This document shows positions 1-5,895 of a DNA stretch of 6,229 nucleotides, piece after piece. Every line of letters starts with the position of its first letter. Position 1 is the stretch's first letter. The stretch comes from Verrucomicrobiota bacterium (GTDB lineage: Bacteria; Verrucomicrobiota; Verrucomicrobiia; Opitutales; Opitutaceae): the NCBI GenBank assembly GCA_023447015.1, contig JAEXPG010000219.1:1-6229 (forward strand), written 5' to 3'. A program made the position numbers and the translations under genes. The notes beneath the pieces are model-generated. The model was not told the DNA's origin, searched no databases, and saw only the letters and a list, made by a program, of their open reading frames with translations.

Positions 1-814
1 CCTCTACCACGGGCCGGTCACCGACAGCTTCAACGAGGTCCGCCTCCGCCCCCTCTCCGACGCCGCCCAGACCTGCACCCAGTTCGAGCTCCGCCTCGCC
101 CCCGAGGCCAACGTCCGCGAGTACGCCGACTTCCACAAGAACCGCGTCCACTACTTCGACCTCGTCGCCGCCCACGAGCAGCTCGACATCGAGGCGATCT
201 CCCTCGTCGAGACCCGCCCCGATCCGCGCCCCTTCCCGCTCGCGCCCTTCCCCCCCTCGCTGCTCGACGATCCGTCGATCGGGGTGGAGCACTTCGATTT
301 CCTCGCCGACTCCAGCTACGTCCCCCTCGCCGTGCCGCTCCAGCACGAGGTGAAACAGGTCCTCGGCCGCGCGGTGCACGACCTCTGGGCCGACGCCGTG
401 CGCCTCGGCGAACACGTGCACGACATCCTCACCTACTCGCCCAACGCCACCAAGGTGAACACCCGCGTGGTCGACGTGCTCGAGACGCGCCGCGGCGTCT
501 GTCAGGACTATGCACACCTCATGCTCGGTCTCTGCCGCGGCGCCGGCATCCCCGCGCGCTACGTGAGCGGCTACTTCCTCAATCCCGCCCGCCGGCCCGA
601 CGACATCGAGGCGTCGCACGCCTGGGTCGAGATCCTGCTCCCCGGATTCGGCTGGCGCGGCTACGACCCCACCCACCGCCGCCTACCCGGCACGAACTAC
701 GTGAAGCTCGCCATCGGCCGCGACTACGCCGACATCCGCCCCGTCAGCGGCACCTTCCGCGGCCGCGGCACCCGGGAGATGATCGTCGAGGTCCAGGTCC
801 GCTGCGCCGAGTGA
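1..814 (+). CDS. Transglutaminase-like protein, N-terminus cut by window edge
   Basis: The reading frame is open from base 2 to a TGA at 812-814 and gives 270 visible residues. The first about 90 residues match the bacterial transglutaminase N-terminal beta domain, with a PVTDSFNEVRLRP-type segment right at the edge, so only about 10-15 residues should be missing. The transglutaminase/protease core follows. The putative catalytic triad is intact: Cys at 500-502 in GVCQDYAHL, His at 617-619 in SHAWVE, and Asp at 665-667 in YDPTH. The C-terminus has the RDYADIRPVSGTFRG segment common in this family. A GTG at 284 is only an internal codon, because the N-terminal domain is clearly coded upstream of it. 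Family members may act as cysteine peptidases or amidases on peptides; in several bacteria they sit beside circularly permuted ATP-grasp and alpha-E genes, which would lie left of this window if present. The substrate is unknown. It converges on hisD across a 151-base gap. Confidence 0.9.
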   Translation, partial: LYHGPVTDSFNEVRLRPLSDAAQTCTQFELRLAPEANVREYADFHKNRVHYFDLVAAHEQLDIEAISLVETRPDPRPFPLAPFPPSLLDDPSIGVEHFDFLADSSYVPLAVPLQHEVKQVLGRAVHDLWADAVRLGEHVHDILTYSPNATKVNTRVVDVLETRRGVCQDYAHLMLGLCRGAGIPARYVSGYFLNPARRPDDIEASHAWVEILLPGFGWRGYDPTHRRLPGTNYVKLAIGRDYADIRPVSGTFRGRGTREMIVEVQVRCAE

Positions 815-890
815 ACCAGCACGCCGACCGAGACCGCAACATCGCGTCGGAGGTCCGCCCCGATCGGCACACCGGCAGCGAGGGGTCGTC

Positions 891-920
891 CCCGGAATCC
901 CGAACCGATCAGAATCCGGG
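891..920. repeat. Imperfect inverted repeat in convergent gap
   Basis: CCCGGA at 891-896 pairs with TCCGGG at 915-920. On the minus strand three more pairs are possible beyond a T-T mismatch. It lies between two convergent genes, where a shared terminator would be expected, but there is no T tract on either side, so a terminator role is only a guess. Confidence 0.3.
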
Positions 921-924
921 TGAT

Positions 925-948
925 GCGCACTCGGGCCAAGGGGTGCGC
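925..948. repeat. Hairpin between convergent genes, possible terminator
   Basis: GCGCAC at 925-930 pairs with GTGCGC at 943-948. In RNA from the plus strand the stem extends to 8 bp by a U-G and a C-G pair, leaving an 8-base loop. It sits about 110 bases after the transglutaminase stop and 18 bases past the hisD stop. No U-rich tract follows in either direction, so it could equally protect an mRNA 3' end or be chance structure in GC-rich DNA. Confidence 0.3.
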
Positions 949-965
949 GGAAACGCCGCCCAACC

Positions 966-2261
966 TCACCTCAGCCGCCGCGCACAGGAGCGGCCGTGGG
1001 AATCGAGCTTCTCCATGGCGGAGAACGCGGCGACGACCGGCGCAGCCTTCGGCAGGCTCTTCGCATCGTAGCGCACGACGCTCGTGCGCCGGAGGAAATC
1101 GGCCACGCGCAGGCCGCTGAAGAAGCGGCCGGTGCGGCCGGTGGGCAGCGTGTGGCTTGGTCCGGCGATGAAGTCGCCGAGCGCGGTGGGCGTCTCGCCC
1201 CCGACCAACACCGCGCCGGCGGTGGTGATCTTCTTGAGCAGCGCCGGAACCGCCTTGGCGGCCACCTCGAGCTCGAGATGTTCGGGGGCGATGAAATTCG
1301 CGATCGTCGCCGCCTCGTCGAGCGACTTCACCAGGAGGGCGAGGGAACCGGTGTCGAGCACCCGGCGGATGAGGTCCGCCCGGCCGGCCTCGACCAACTG
1401 CGCCTCGATCTCGGCCTCGACCGCCTTGAGCATCTTCTCGGAGGTGGTGACGAAATAGACCTTCTCGCGGCCGGTGCCATGCTCGGCCTGCGCGAGCAGA
1501 TCGGAGGCGACGTACTCGGGGTTCGCGGAGCCGTCGGCGATCACGCAGACCTCGCTCGGGCCAGGCAGAAGCGCCACGCCGACGGTTCCGAAGACCTGCC
1601 GTTGCGCCTCGACAGTGTAGGCATTGCCCGGACCAAAGACCTTGTCGACGGCGGGGATCGTCTCGGTGCCGTACGCCATCGCGGCCACCGCCTGCACGCC
1701 ACCGATGCGGTAGACCTCCGTGACTCCGATCATGTGCAGCGCGCCCAGCATCGCCGGGGAAACCGTCCCGTCGGGGCCGGACGGGGTGAAGACGGCGATC
1801 TCCGGGCACTTTGCGATCTGCGCGAGCACCACGGTCATCAAGACGGTGGAGACCAACGGAACCTGGCCGCCCGGCACATAGAGCCCCACGCGCCGGATGG
1901 GATAGAAGCGCTCGCCCACCTGGGCGCCGTCCGGGTTGCGCGCGGTCCAGTCGCGCGGAAGCCCGCGGCGGTTGTAGGCGACGATATTGCGGTGCGCGGC
2001 CTTGATGGCGGTGCGCTGCTCCCGCGAGAGCGACTTGGCCCCCGCGGCCAGCTCCTCGGCACTCACGCGGAACTGCGCGGGCGAGAGTTCGGCCTTGTCG
2101 AACTTGCGGACGAACTCGGTCACGGCGGCATCGCCGCGCTCGCGCACGGCGGCGAGAATCGAGGCGACCGACTCGCGGATCTCGGCCGGCACGGAGGCCG
2201 CGGCGCAGAAGCGCGCGAGTTCTGGGCGAAAGGAGGGTTCGGAAGACCGCAGGAGACGCAT
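966..2261 (-). CDS. hisD: Histidinol dehydrogenase
   Basis: This cytoplasmic enzyme (EC 1.1.1.23) carries out the last two steps of histidine synthesis, oxidising L-histidinol through histidinal to L-histidine with two NAD+; the family is a zinc-dependent homodimer. The protein is 431 residues from the ATG at 2261, the usual family length. An in-frame extension to 2396 adds 45 residues of low-complexity arginine/proline sequence and was rejected. The family signature runs from LLPGPSEVCVIADGS (about 231) through DLLAQAEHG (about 254). Residues aligning with the E. coli zinc ligands are Gln258, His261, Asp363 and His422. The catalytic Glu-His pair is Glu327-His328 in APEHLELEV. All are present, so it should be active. 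No other his gene is visible; the upstream neighbour is an exported protein 165 bases away, so it is probably its own unit. No Shine-Dalgarno sequence precedes the start. It ends with a TGA at 966-968. Confidence 0.97.
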   Translation of the reverse strand: MRLLRSSEPSFRPELARFCAAASVPAEIRESVASILAAVRERGDAAVTEFVRKFDKAELSPAQFRVSAEELAAGAKSLSREQRTAIKAAHRNIVAYNRRGLPRDWTARNPDGAQVGERFYPIRRVGLYVPGGQVPLVSTVLMTVVLAQIAKCPEIAVFTPSGPDGTVSPAMLGALHMIGVTEVYRIGGVQAVAAMAYGTETIPAVDKVFGPGNAYTVEAQRQVFGTVGVALLPGPSEVCVIADGSANPEYVASDLLAQAEHGTGREKVYFVTTSEKMLKAVEAEIEAQLVEAGRADLIRRVLDTGSLALLVKSLDEAATIANFIAPEHLELEVAAKAVPALLKKITTAGAVLVGGETPTALGDFIAGPSHTLPTGRTGRFFSGLRVADFLRRTSVVRYDAKSLPKAAPVVAAFSAMEKLDSHGRSCARRLR

Positions 2262-2270
2262 GACAACCGC

Positions 2271-2299
2271 ACGAAAGGCCCCGGCGGCACGCTTGGCAA
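2271..2299 (-). promoter_or_regulatory. Weak sigma70-like promoter candidate for hisD
   Basis: On the minus strand TTGCCA (2299-2294, five of six matches to TTGACA) is separated by 17 bases from TTTCGT (2276-2271, three of six matches to TATAAT). Transcription would begin about 3 bases before the hisD ATG, giving an almost leaderless message, which would fit the missing Shine-Dalgarno sequence. The -10 match is poor, and such matches arise by chance. Confidence 0.2.
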
Positions 2300-2393
2300 T
2301 CGGACAGTGGCGTCGACGCGACGAACCCGGTGGACGCGCAGGTTGGGACGGCCGACGGCAAACGATCCGGCCGCGACTACCGCGCAGCCGAAG

Positions 2394-2425
2394 CACACCG
2401 CATGTCCCGGAACGCTGCCGGTGTG
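2394..2425 (-). repeat. Inverted repeat just after the exported-protein stop codon
   Basis: CACACCG at 2394-2400 and CGGTGTG at 2419-2425 form a perfect 7-bp stem with an 18-base loop. It begins right after the TGA of the 254-residue exported protein on the minus strand. No T tract follows, so it may be a mRNA 3'-end hairpin or a weak terminator. The remainder of the 165-base gap shows no other clear signal beyond the hisD promoter candidate. Confidence 0.35.
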
Positions 2426-2426
2426 G

Positions 2427-3191
2427 TCACTTCGCCTTCGGCATTGGAACGGCGAAGAGCTCGGCGGGGTAGGTCTCGTTCACTTTGATCTCCTCGAAGG
2501 TGATCGTCACCGAGTAGGTCGTGCCGTTGGGCAACTTCCCCGTGGAGAGCATCCGCCGGGAGAAGCGGACTCCGTCGACGACCACCTCCCCCTCCTCGCG
2601 AATCTTGGCGCCCGTCGCATCCTCGGTCAGCAGGAGCCGGCCTGTCGCCTTGTCGAAATAGCGGACAAACACGATGTCGTGGGGATGGACAAACGCCACC
2701 ACATCGACCGGAACCCCGTCGAGCACGCTCTCGCCACGGGACTCGACGGTTCCGCCTCTACGCTCGAGTCCGCGGAAGAAGGAAAGGTTCTCGAAGGTGA
2801 CCGCCTGCAACCGCCGCAACTCGGCCATCGGCATGATCACGACGCGAGGCCTGGCCGGCTGGTCGAGCCGCTCGAGCTGCTGCCAGCCGTTGAGATCGTC
2901 GAGTCCGACGGTATCTCGAACCTTGGCGCTCGTCCGGACGTTGAGATGCTGGGCCGGCTTCTGGACGATCATGTCCAGCGTACCGGAGGTGTCGGCGACA
3001 AGCGCCCCCGTGGAATCCCGAACCTCGATCTTGCCGCGATAGCGGATTGATCGGATCGCCTCGATGTCGCGCTCCGCTCCGAGGTAGCGGCGGGCCTTCG
3101 CGACGACCTCGTCGGCGGAGGCTGCGTGAGCGGCAAGCACGAGCATCGGGAGTACGGCGAGCGCAACAAGGGTACGGGAGAAACGCGTCAT
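2427..3191 (-). CDS. Exported protein of unknown function, possibly LolA/LolB-like fold
   Basis: The protein is 254 residues from the ATG at 3191. This start was chosen because it opens directly on a classic Sec signal peptide: basic MTRFSR, a hydrophobic stretch at about 7-22, and an ASA cleavage site before Asp27. The longer frame to 3353 would run through the inverted repeat and the guaA terminator and bury the signal peptide. The mature protein has no cysteine, so it is not a lipoprotein, and no further membrane helix; it should be periplasmic or secreted. It begins with a short helical region (VVAKARRYLGAERDIEAIRSI) and continues as alternating strands with repeated 'RGKIEV', 'GTLDMIV', 'RLLLTE' and 'YSVTITFEEI' patterns. 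The closing ETYPAELFAVP resembles the end of outer-membrane lipoprotein-sorting-type proteins. That resemblance is from memory of the family pattern and is modest. It is flanked by guaA, with a terminator between, and hisD. No functional link to either is evident. Confidence 0.8.
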   Translation of the reverse strand: MTRFSRTLVALAVLPMLVLAAHAASADEVVAKARRYLGAERDIEAIRSIRYRGKIEVRDSTGALVADTSGTLDMIVQKPAQHLNVRTSAKVRDTVGLDDLNGWQQLERLDQPARPRVVIMPMAELRRLQAVTFENLSFFRGLERRGGTVESRGESVLDGVPVDVVAFVHPHDIVFVRYFDKATGRLLLTEDATGAKIREEGEVVVDGVRFSRRMLSTGKLPNGTTYSVTITFEEIKVNETYPAELFAVPMPKAK

Positions 3192-3233
3192 GGTCGCGAC
3201 ACTGCCGTGCCCGGAGGGAAAAGCAATCCACCG

Positions 3234-3303
3234 GCAGGCCGAGCCGCCGAGGCGAGCAGGATCCCGTGCTGCGCCCAAGCCCGGATGCACCGGCTCGGCC
3301 TGC
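3234..3303. repeat. 13-bp perfect inverted repeat upstream of the exported-protein gene
   Basis: GCAGGCCGAGCCG at 3234-3246 is the exact reverse complement of CGGCTCGGCCTGC at 3291-3303, with a 44-base spacer. The right arm touches the T-rich tail of the guaA terminator. The left arm ends 42 bases before the ATG of the 254-residue exported protein. In RNA it could fold into a long stem enclosing smaller helices, such as a GTGC/GCAC pair. It could be a 5' leader structure, a protein-binding site or a second termination barrier after guaA; the sequence does not decide between these. Confidence 0.55.
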
Positions 3304-3343
3304 AGAAACGAAGAAGCGCCCCCCTGGGCAGGGCGGACGCTTC
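3304..3343 (-). terminator. Intrinsic terminator after guaA
   Basis: On the minus strand, 33 bases after the guaA TAA, a GC-rich stem forms. GAAGCGUCC, one bulged G, then CCCU pair with AGGGGGGCGCUUC around a GCCC loop (bases 3313-3343 on the plus strand). A U-rich tail, TTCGTTTCT, follows. On the plus strand the hairpin is followed by GAAGCAGC, so it should act only for guaA. Confidence 0.8.
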
Positions 3344-3375
3344 GAAGCAGCACAGAGCGACGGAAGGCCCGCCGC

Positions 3376-4914
3376 TTACTCCCACTCGATCGTCGCCGGC
3401 GGCTTCGAGCTGATGTCGTAGACCACGCGGTTGACGCCCTTCACCTCGTTGATGATGCGGGTGGAGATCTTCTGCATCAGGTCGTGCGGGAGACGCGCCC
3501 AGTCGGCCGTCATCGCATCGACGCTCTCAACCACACGGACGGCGATGACAAAGTCGTAGGTCCGCTCGTCGCCCATCACGCCGACGGTCTGCACCGGCAG
3601 GAAGACGCAGAAGGACTGCCAAACCTTGTAGTAGTAGCCCGACTCGACCATCTCCTCGTGGAGGACGGCGTCGGCGTTGCGAAGGATCTCCAAGCGCGCG
3701 GGGGTGATGTCGCCCATCACACGGACCGCGAGGCCCGGGCCCGGGAACGGCTGGCGCCAGACGACCTCGCGCGGGAGGCCGAGCTCGGTACCAAGGGCGC
3801 GCACCTCGTCCTTGAACAGCTCGCGCAGGGGCTCGAGAAGCTTGAGCTTCATGCGGGCAGGCAGGCCACCGACGTTGTGGTGGCTCTTGATGACCGCCGC
3901 GGGATTGCCATCGATCGAGACGCTCTCGATGACGTCGGGGTAGAGCGTGCCCTGGGCAAGGTACTCGGCCTTGCCGATCGACTTGAGCGAGGCCTCGAAG
4001 ACCTCGATGAAGGTCTTGCCGATGATCTTCCGCTTCTTCTCGGGGTCGCTGACCCCCTTGAGCTTCTTGAGGAAGAGTTCGCCGGAATCGGCGACGCGCA
4101 GGTCGATCTTGAAATTGCGCTTGTAGAGGGCGACGACGGAATCGCGCTCGTTCTTGCGGAGGAGGCCGTTGTCGACGAAGACGCAGGTGAGCTGCTTGCC
4201 GATGGCCTTGTGGATCAGGGCGGCTGCCACCGAGGAGTCCACACCGCCGGAGAGGCCGAGGATCACGCGGCCGTCGCCCACCTTCTCACGGATGTCGGCG
4301 ATCGCCCGGTCGACGAAGTTCGCCATGGACCAGTCGCCTTTGCAGCCGCAGACGTTGTACAGGAAGTTGCGGAGGATCTGGACGCCGTTCTCCGTGTGGT
4401 GGACTTCCGGATGGAACTGGAGGCCGTAGAACTTCTTCTCCGCGTTCTCGATCGCGGCGTAGGGCGAATTCTCGGTACGGGCGGTGGCGGAGAAGCCGCG
4501 CGGCAGCTGGGTGAGTTTGTCGCCGTGGGAATTCCAGACACGCACGACATGGCCGAGGCCGGAGAAGAGCGCGCCCTGCCGCAGGATCTGCAGCCGCCCG
4601 TGGCCGTACTCGCGCTCGTCGCTATGCGCGACCTTGCCGCCGAGGAACTGGCCCATGAGCTGCACGCCGTAGCAGATGCCGAGGACGGGGAGGCCGAGGG
4701 TGAAGATCGCCCGATCGGGCAGCGGGGCGTTCTTGGCGAGCACGCTCGACGGGCCGCCGGAGAGGATGATGCCGAGCACGCCGTCCTTCTTCAGCGTCTC
4801 CGCCGGCGTCGAGTAATGGTAGATCTTCGAATAGACCTGACACTCACGGATGCGGCGGGCGATGACCTGGGTGTACTGTGAACCGAAGTCCAGGACGGCG
4901 ATGGTTTGAGTCAT
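3376..4914 (-). CDS. guaA: GMP synthase (glutamine-hydrolysing)
   Basis: This cytoplasmic enzyme (EC 6.3.5.2) converts XMP, ATP and glutamine to GMP, the last step of guanine nucleotide synthesis. The protein is 512 residues from the ATG at 4914, close to the usual 510-525. The class I glutamine amidotransferase domain spans about 1-195, with nucleophile Cys81 in GICYGVQLMG and the His168/Glu170 pair in LQFHPEVHH. The ATP pyrophosphatase domain starts near 198, with the P-loop LSGGVDSS at 221-228. The C-terminal dimerisation and XMP-binding domain contains RQPFPGPGLAVRV (about 387-399) and ends in the canonical PPATIEWE. Nothing is missing. An in-frame extension to 5166 overlaps the zinc-ribbon gene in another frame and lacks family sequence, so it was rejected. 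The 82-base upstream gap has a pyrimidine-rich stretch just before the ATG instead of a Shine-Dalgarno sequence. A terminator follows the gene. It may be cotranscribed with the small gene upstream. No purine riboswitch was recognised in the leader. Confidence 0.98.
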   Translation of the reverse strand: MTQTIAVLDFGSQYTQVIARRIRECQVYSKIYHYSTPAETLKKDGVLGIILSGGPSSVLAKNAPLPDRAIFTLGLPVLGICYGVQLMGQFLGGKVAHSDEREYGHGRLQILRQGALFSGLGHVVRVWNSHGDKLTQLPRGFSATARTENSPYAAIENAEKKFYGLQFHPEVHHTENGVQILRNFLYNVCGCKGDWSMANFVDRAIADIREKVGDGRVILGLSGGVDSSVAAALIHKAIGKQLTCVFVDNGLLRKNERDSVVALYKRNFKIDLRVADSGELFLKKLKGVSDPEKKRKIIGKTFIEVFEASLKSIGKAEYLAQGTLYPDVIESVSIDGNPAAVIKSHHNVGGLPARMKLKLLEPLRELFKDEVRALGTELGLPREVVWRQPFPGPGLAVRVMGDITPARLEILRNADAVLHEEMVESGYYYKVWQSFCVFLPVQTVGVMGDERTYDFVIAVRVVESVDAMTADWARLPHDLMQKISTRIINEVKGVNRVVYDISSKPPATIEWE

Positions 4915-4934
4915 GGCGGGAAAGGGGGAGGAAG
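4915..4934 (-). promoter_or_regulatory. Pyrimidine-rich tract immediately before guaA start
   Basis: The 20 bases before the guaA ATG read CTTCCTCCCCCTTTCCCGCC on the coding strand, nearly all pyrimidine. No purine-rich ribosome-binding site is present. Such tracts can bind ribosomal protein S1 in other bacteria; that role here is inference. Confidence 0.35.
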
Positions 4935-4996
4935 TTGGCGAACGAGGACGGGGGCAGTCGATACGAAACCGGTCCGATGAGCGGAAAACTCCGGGA

Positions 4997-5266
4997 TCAG
5001 AAGTGCAGCCGCGGATTCTGATGGCCGCAGCGGGGACAGGGGCAGAGGTCGTGCAGTTCCACGCTGGTGTAGACGTGGCCGCACTTGAGGCAGTGGAACG
5101 TCGTCTTGCGCCGGGTGTGGTCGTAGAGCCGACGGTCGCGACGGTCGTAGAAGACCCAGAGCGCAACCAGCAACGCGATGCCCCCGGCCACGGCCAGCAG
5201 GAGCGCGATACCGATGTCGGAAGGGAACACGGGAGCGAAGACGGGAGGCGGTCCGGGAAAGCGCAA
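4997..5266 (-). CDS. Small membrane protein with C-terminal zinc ribbon, unknown function
   Basis: This frame gives 89 residues from a TTG at 5266, or 77 from a GTG at 5230. It has a short proline-rich start, one strongly hydrophobic helix at about 18-40, a basic stretch (DRRDRRLYDHTRRK) that should lie in the cytoplasm, and a cysteine module. The module is C59-x2-C62 in HCLKCGHVYT and C77-x2-C80 in CPCPRCGHQNPRL, with an extra Cys75. Spacing and the glycines after each knuckle fit a zinc-ribbon metal site, so the frame is very likely real. I do not recognise a named family. The TTG falls within the stem of the hairpin after rplQ, which makes the GTG start attractive, as it removes only residues before the helix. 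Neither start has a Shine-Dalgarno sequence. The gene ends 82 bases before guaA on the same strand and may share its transcript. A membrane-anchored zinc ribbon could bind protein or nucleic acid; that is speculation. Confidence 0.75.
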   Translation of the reverse strand: MRFPGPPPVFAPVFPSDIGIALLLAVAGGIALLVALWVFYDRRDRRLYDHTRRKTTFHCLKCGHVYTSVELHDLCPCPRCGHQNPRLHF

Positions 5267-5297
5267 GACGCGCCCCGCCGGAGCGAGACGCGTCTTG
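5264..5297 (-). terminator. 15-bp stem with UCCG tetraloop after rplQ
   Basis: On the minus strand CAAGACGCGUCUCGC pairs over all 15 positions (including G-U pairs) with GCGGGGCGCGUCUUG around a UCCG loop, closed by C-G: a very stable UNCG-type tetraloop. The outer 9 bp are perfect Watson-Crick pairs. It lies 43 bases after the rplQ stop, where the ribosomal operon should end. The tail is only CGCTTTCC, a weak T tract, so termination may be partial. Its last three bases are the TTG that could start the zinc-ribbon gene. Confidence 0.65.
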
Positions 5298-5318
5298 GTA
5301 ATCTATGTCGAGGCGGGA

Positions 5319-5334
5319 GCGCCGTTGGCGGCGC
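5319..5334 (-). repeat. Short hairpin directly after rplQ
   Basis: GCGCCG at 5319-5324 and CGGCGC at 5329-5334 form a perfect 6-bp stem with a 4-base loop, starting 5 bases after the rplQ stop codon. It precedes the larger tetraloop hairpin, and the two may together shape the 3' end of the operon transcript. No T tract follows. Confidence 0.4.
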
Positions 5335-5339
5335 GGGAC

Positions 5340-5825
5340 TCAGGCCTTGGGCTCTTCAGCCACCGGCTCGGCCGCGGCCTTCTTGGAGGCCTTGCGCGGA
5401 CGGCTGGTCTTCTTGTAGCCCGGATCATCGGCGGCAACCAACTCGATGAGCGCCATCTCGGAGGCGTCGCCGAGGCGGCGGGTGCTGAGCTTGTAGATGC
5501 GGGAGTAGCCACCGGCGCGGTTGGCGAACTGCGCCACCTTCTCGTTGAAGAGAAGGGTGATCGCGTCCTCGTTGCGCAGCTCGGCAAGGGCGAGGCGGCG
5601 CAGGTGGATGGCGCGGGGCTGGAGCTTGCCGTCCTTCTTCTCGATGGCGGCGGCCTTCTTGGCCTTGGTGATGAGCTTCTCGATGAAGGGGCGGAGCGCG
5701 CGGGCCTTGGCGAGGGTGGTCTTGATGCGGCCCTTGGTGATGAGCGAGGCGCCGAGATTGGCGAGGAGCGCCGAACGGTGCTCCTTCTTCACTCCGAGCT
5801 GGTGATTGTGTTTGCTGTGACGCAT
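5340..5825 (-). CDS. rplQ: 50S ribosomal protein L17
   Basis: This is a structural component of the large ribosomal subunit (bL17). The protein is 161 residues from the ATG at 5825. The family core is clear: MRHSKHNHQLG at the start, then HRSALLANLGASLITKGRI, the ARALRPFIEKLITKA helix, and a conserved GGYSRIYKLSTRRLGDASEMALIEL close at about 105-129. The core ends near residue 130. After it come about 30 residues rich in Lys, Ala, Pro and Glu (TSRPRKASKKAAAEPVAEEPKA), making it longer than the 127-residue E. coli protein. Tails of this kind occur in several phyla and are probably disordered. It follows rpoA by 70 bases on the same strand, the standard order at the end of the alpha operon, and is followed by two hairpins. 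No Shine-Dalgarno sequence is visible before the start. Confidence 0.97.
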   Translation of the reverse strand: MRHSKHNHQLGVKKEHRSALLANLGASLITKGRIKTTLAKARALRPFIEKLITKAKKAAAIEKKDGKLQPRAIHLRRLALAELRNEDAITLLFNEKVAQFANRAGGYSRIYKLSTRRLGDASEMALIELVAADDPGYKKTSRPRKASKKAAAEPVAEEPKA

Positions 5826-5895
5826 TGGCGTGAAACGGGTGTGGTGTGGCGGGCAACCGGAGCGCGCGACCCGAGGAGGGGCGCCCGCGGCCGGG

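Noticed and set aside
811..1071. Small plus-strand frame beginning at the transglutaminase stop
   Set aside because: It overlaps the transglutaminase stop and runs antisense into hisD, and the sequence has no domain-like features or clear ribosome site.
724..2361. 545-codon open frame on the minus strand overlapping hisD and the transglutaminase
   Set aside because: It is an out-of-frame shadow of hisD, with arginine-rich low-complexity sequence and no conserved segments.
996..3050. 684-codon open frame on the plus strand across hisD and the exported-protein gene
   Set aside because: It is antisense to two well-supported genes, its translation is dominated by Arg, Gly, Ala, Asp and Leu, and it has no recognisable motif. 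Long antisense frames are normal in GC-rich DNA.
3190..4881. 563-codon open frame on the plus strand opposite guaA
   Set aside because: It is antisense to guaA, all of whose catalytic motifs are intact. The repeated Leu/Glu/Asp/Val composition mirrors the guaA codons.
4958..4987. Possible guaA promoter with TTTCCG and TATCGA spaced by 18 bases
   Set aside because: Each hexamer matches only three of six consensus positions, so it is not distinguishable from chance.
4915..5166. N-terminal extension of guaA upstream of the ATG at 4914
   Set aside because: The added 84 residues are Ser/Thr/Arg-rich, overlap the zinc-ribbon gene in another frame, and the family begins at the MTQTIAVLDFGSQY segment.
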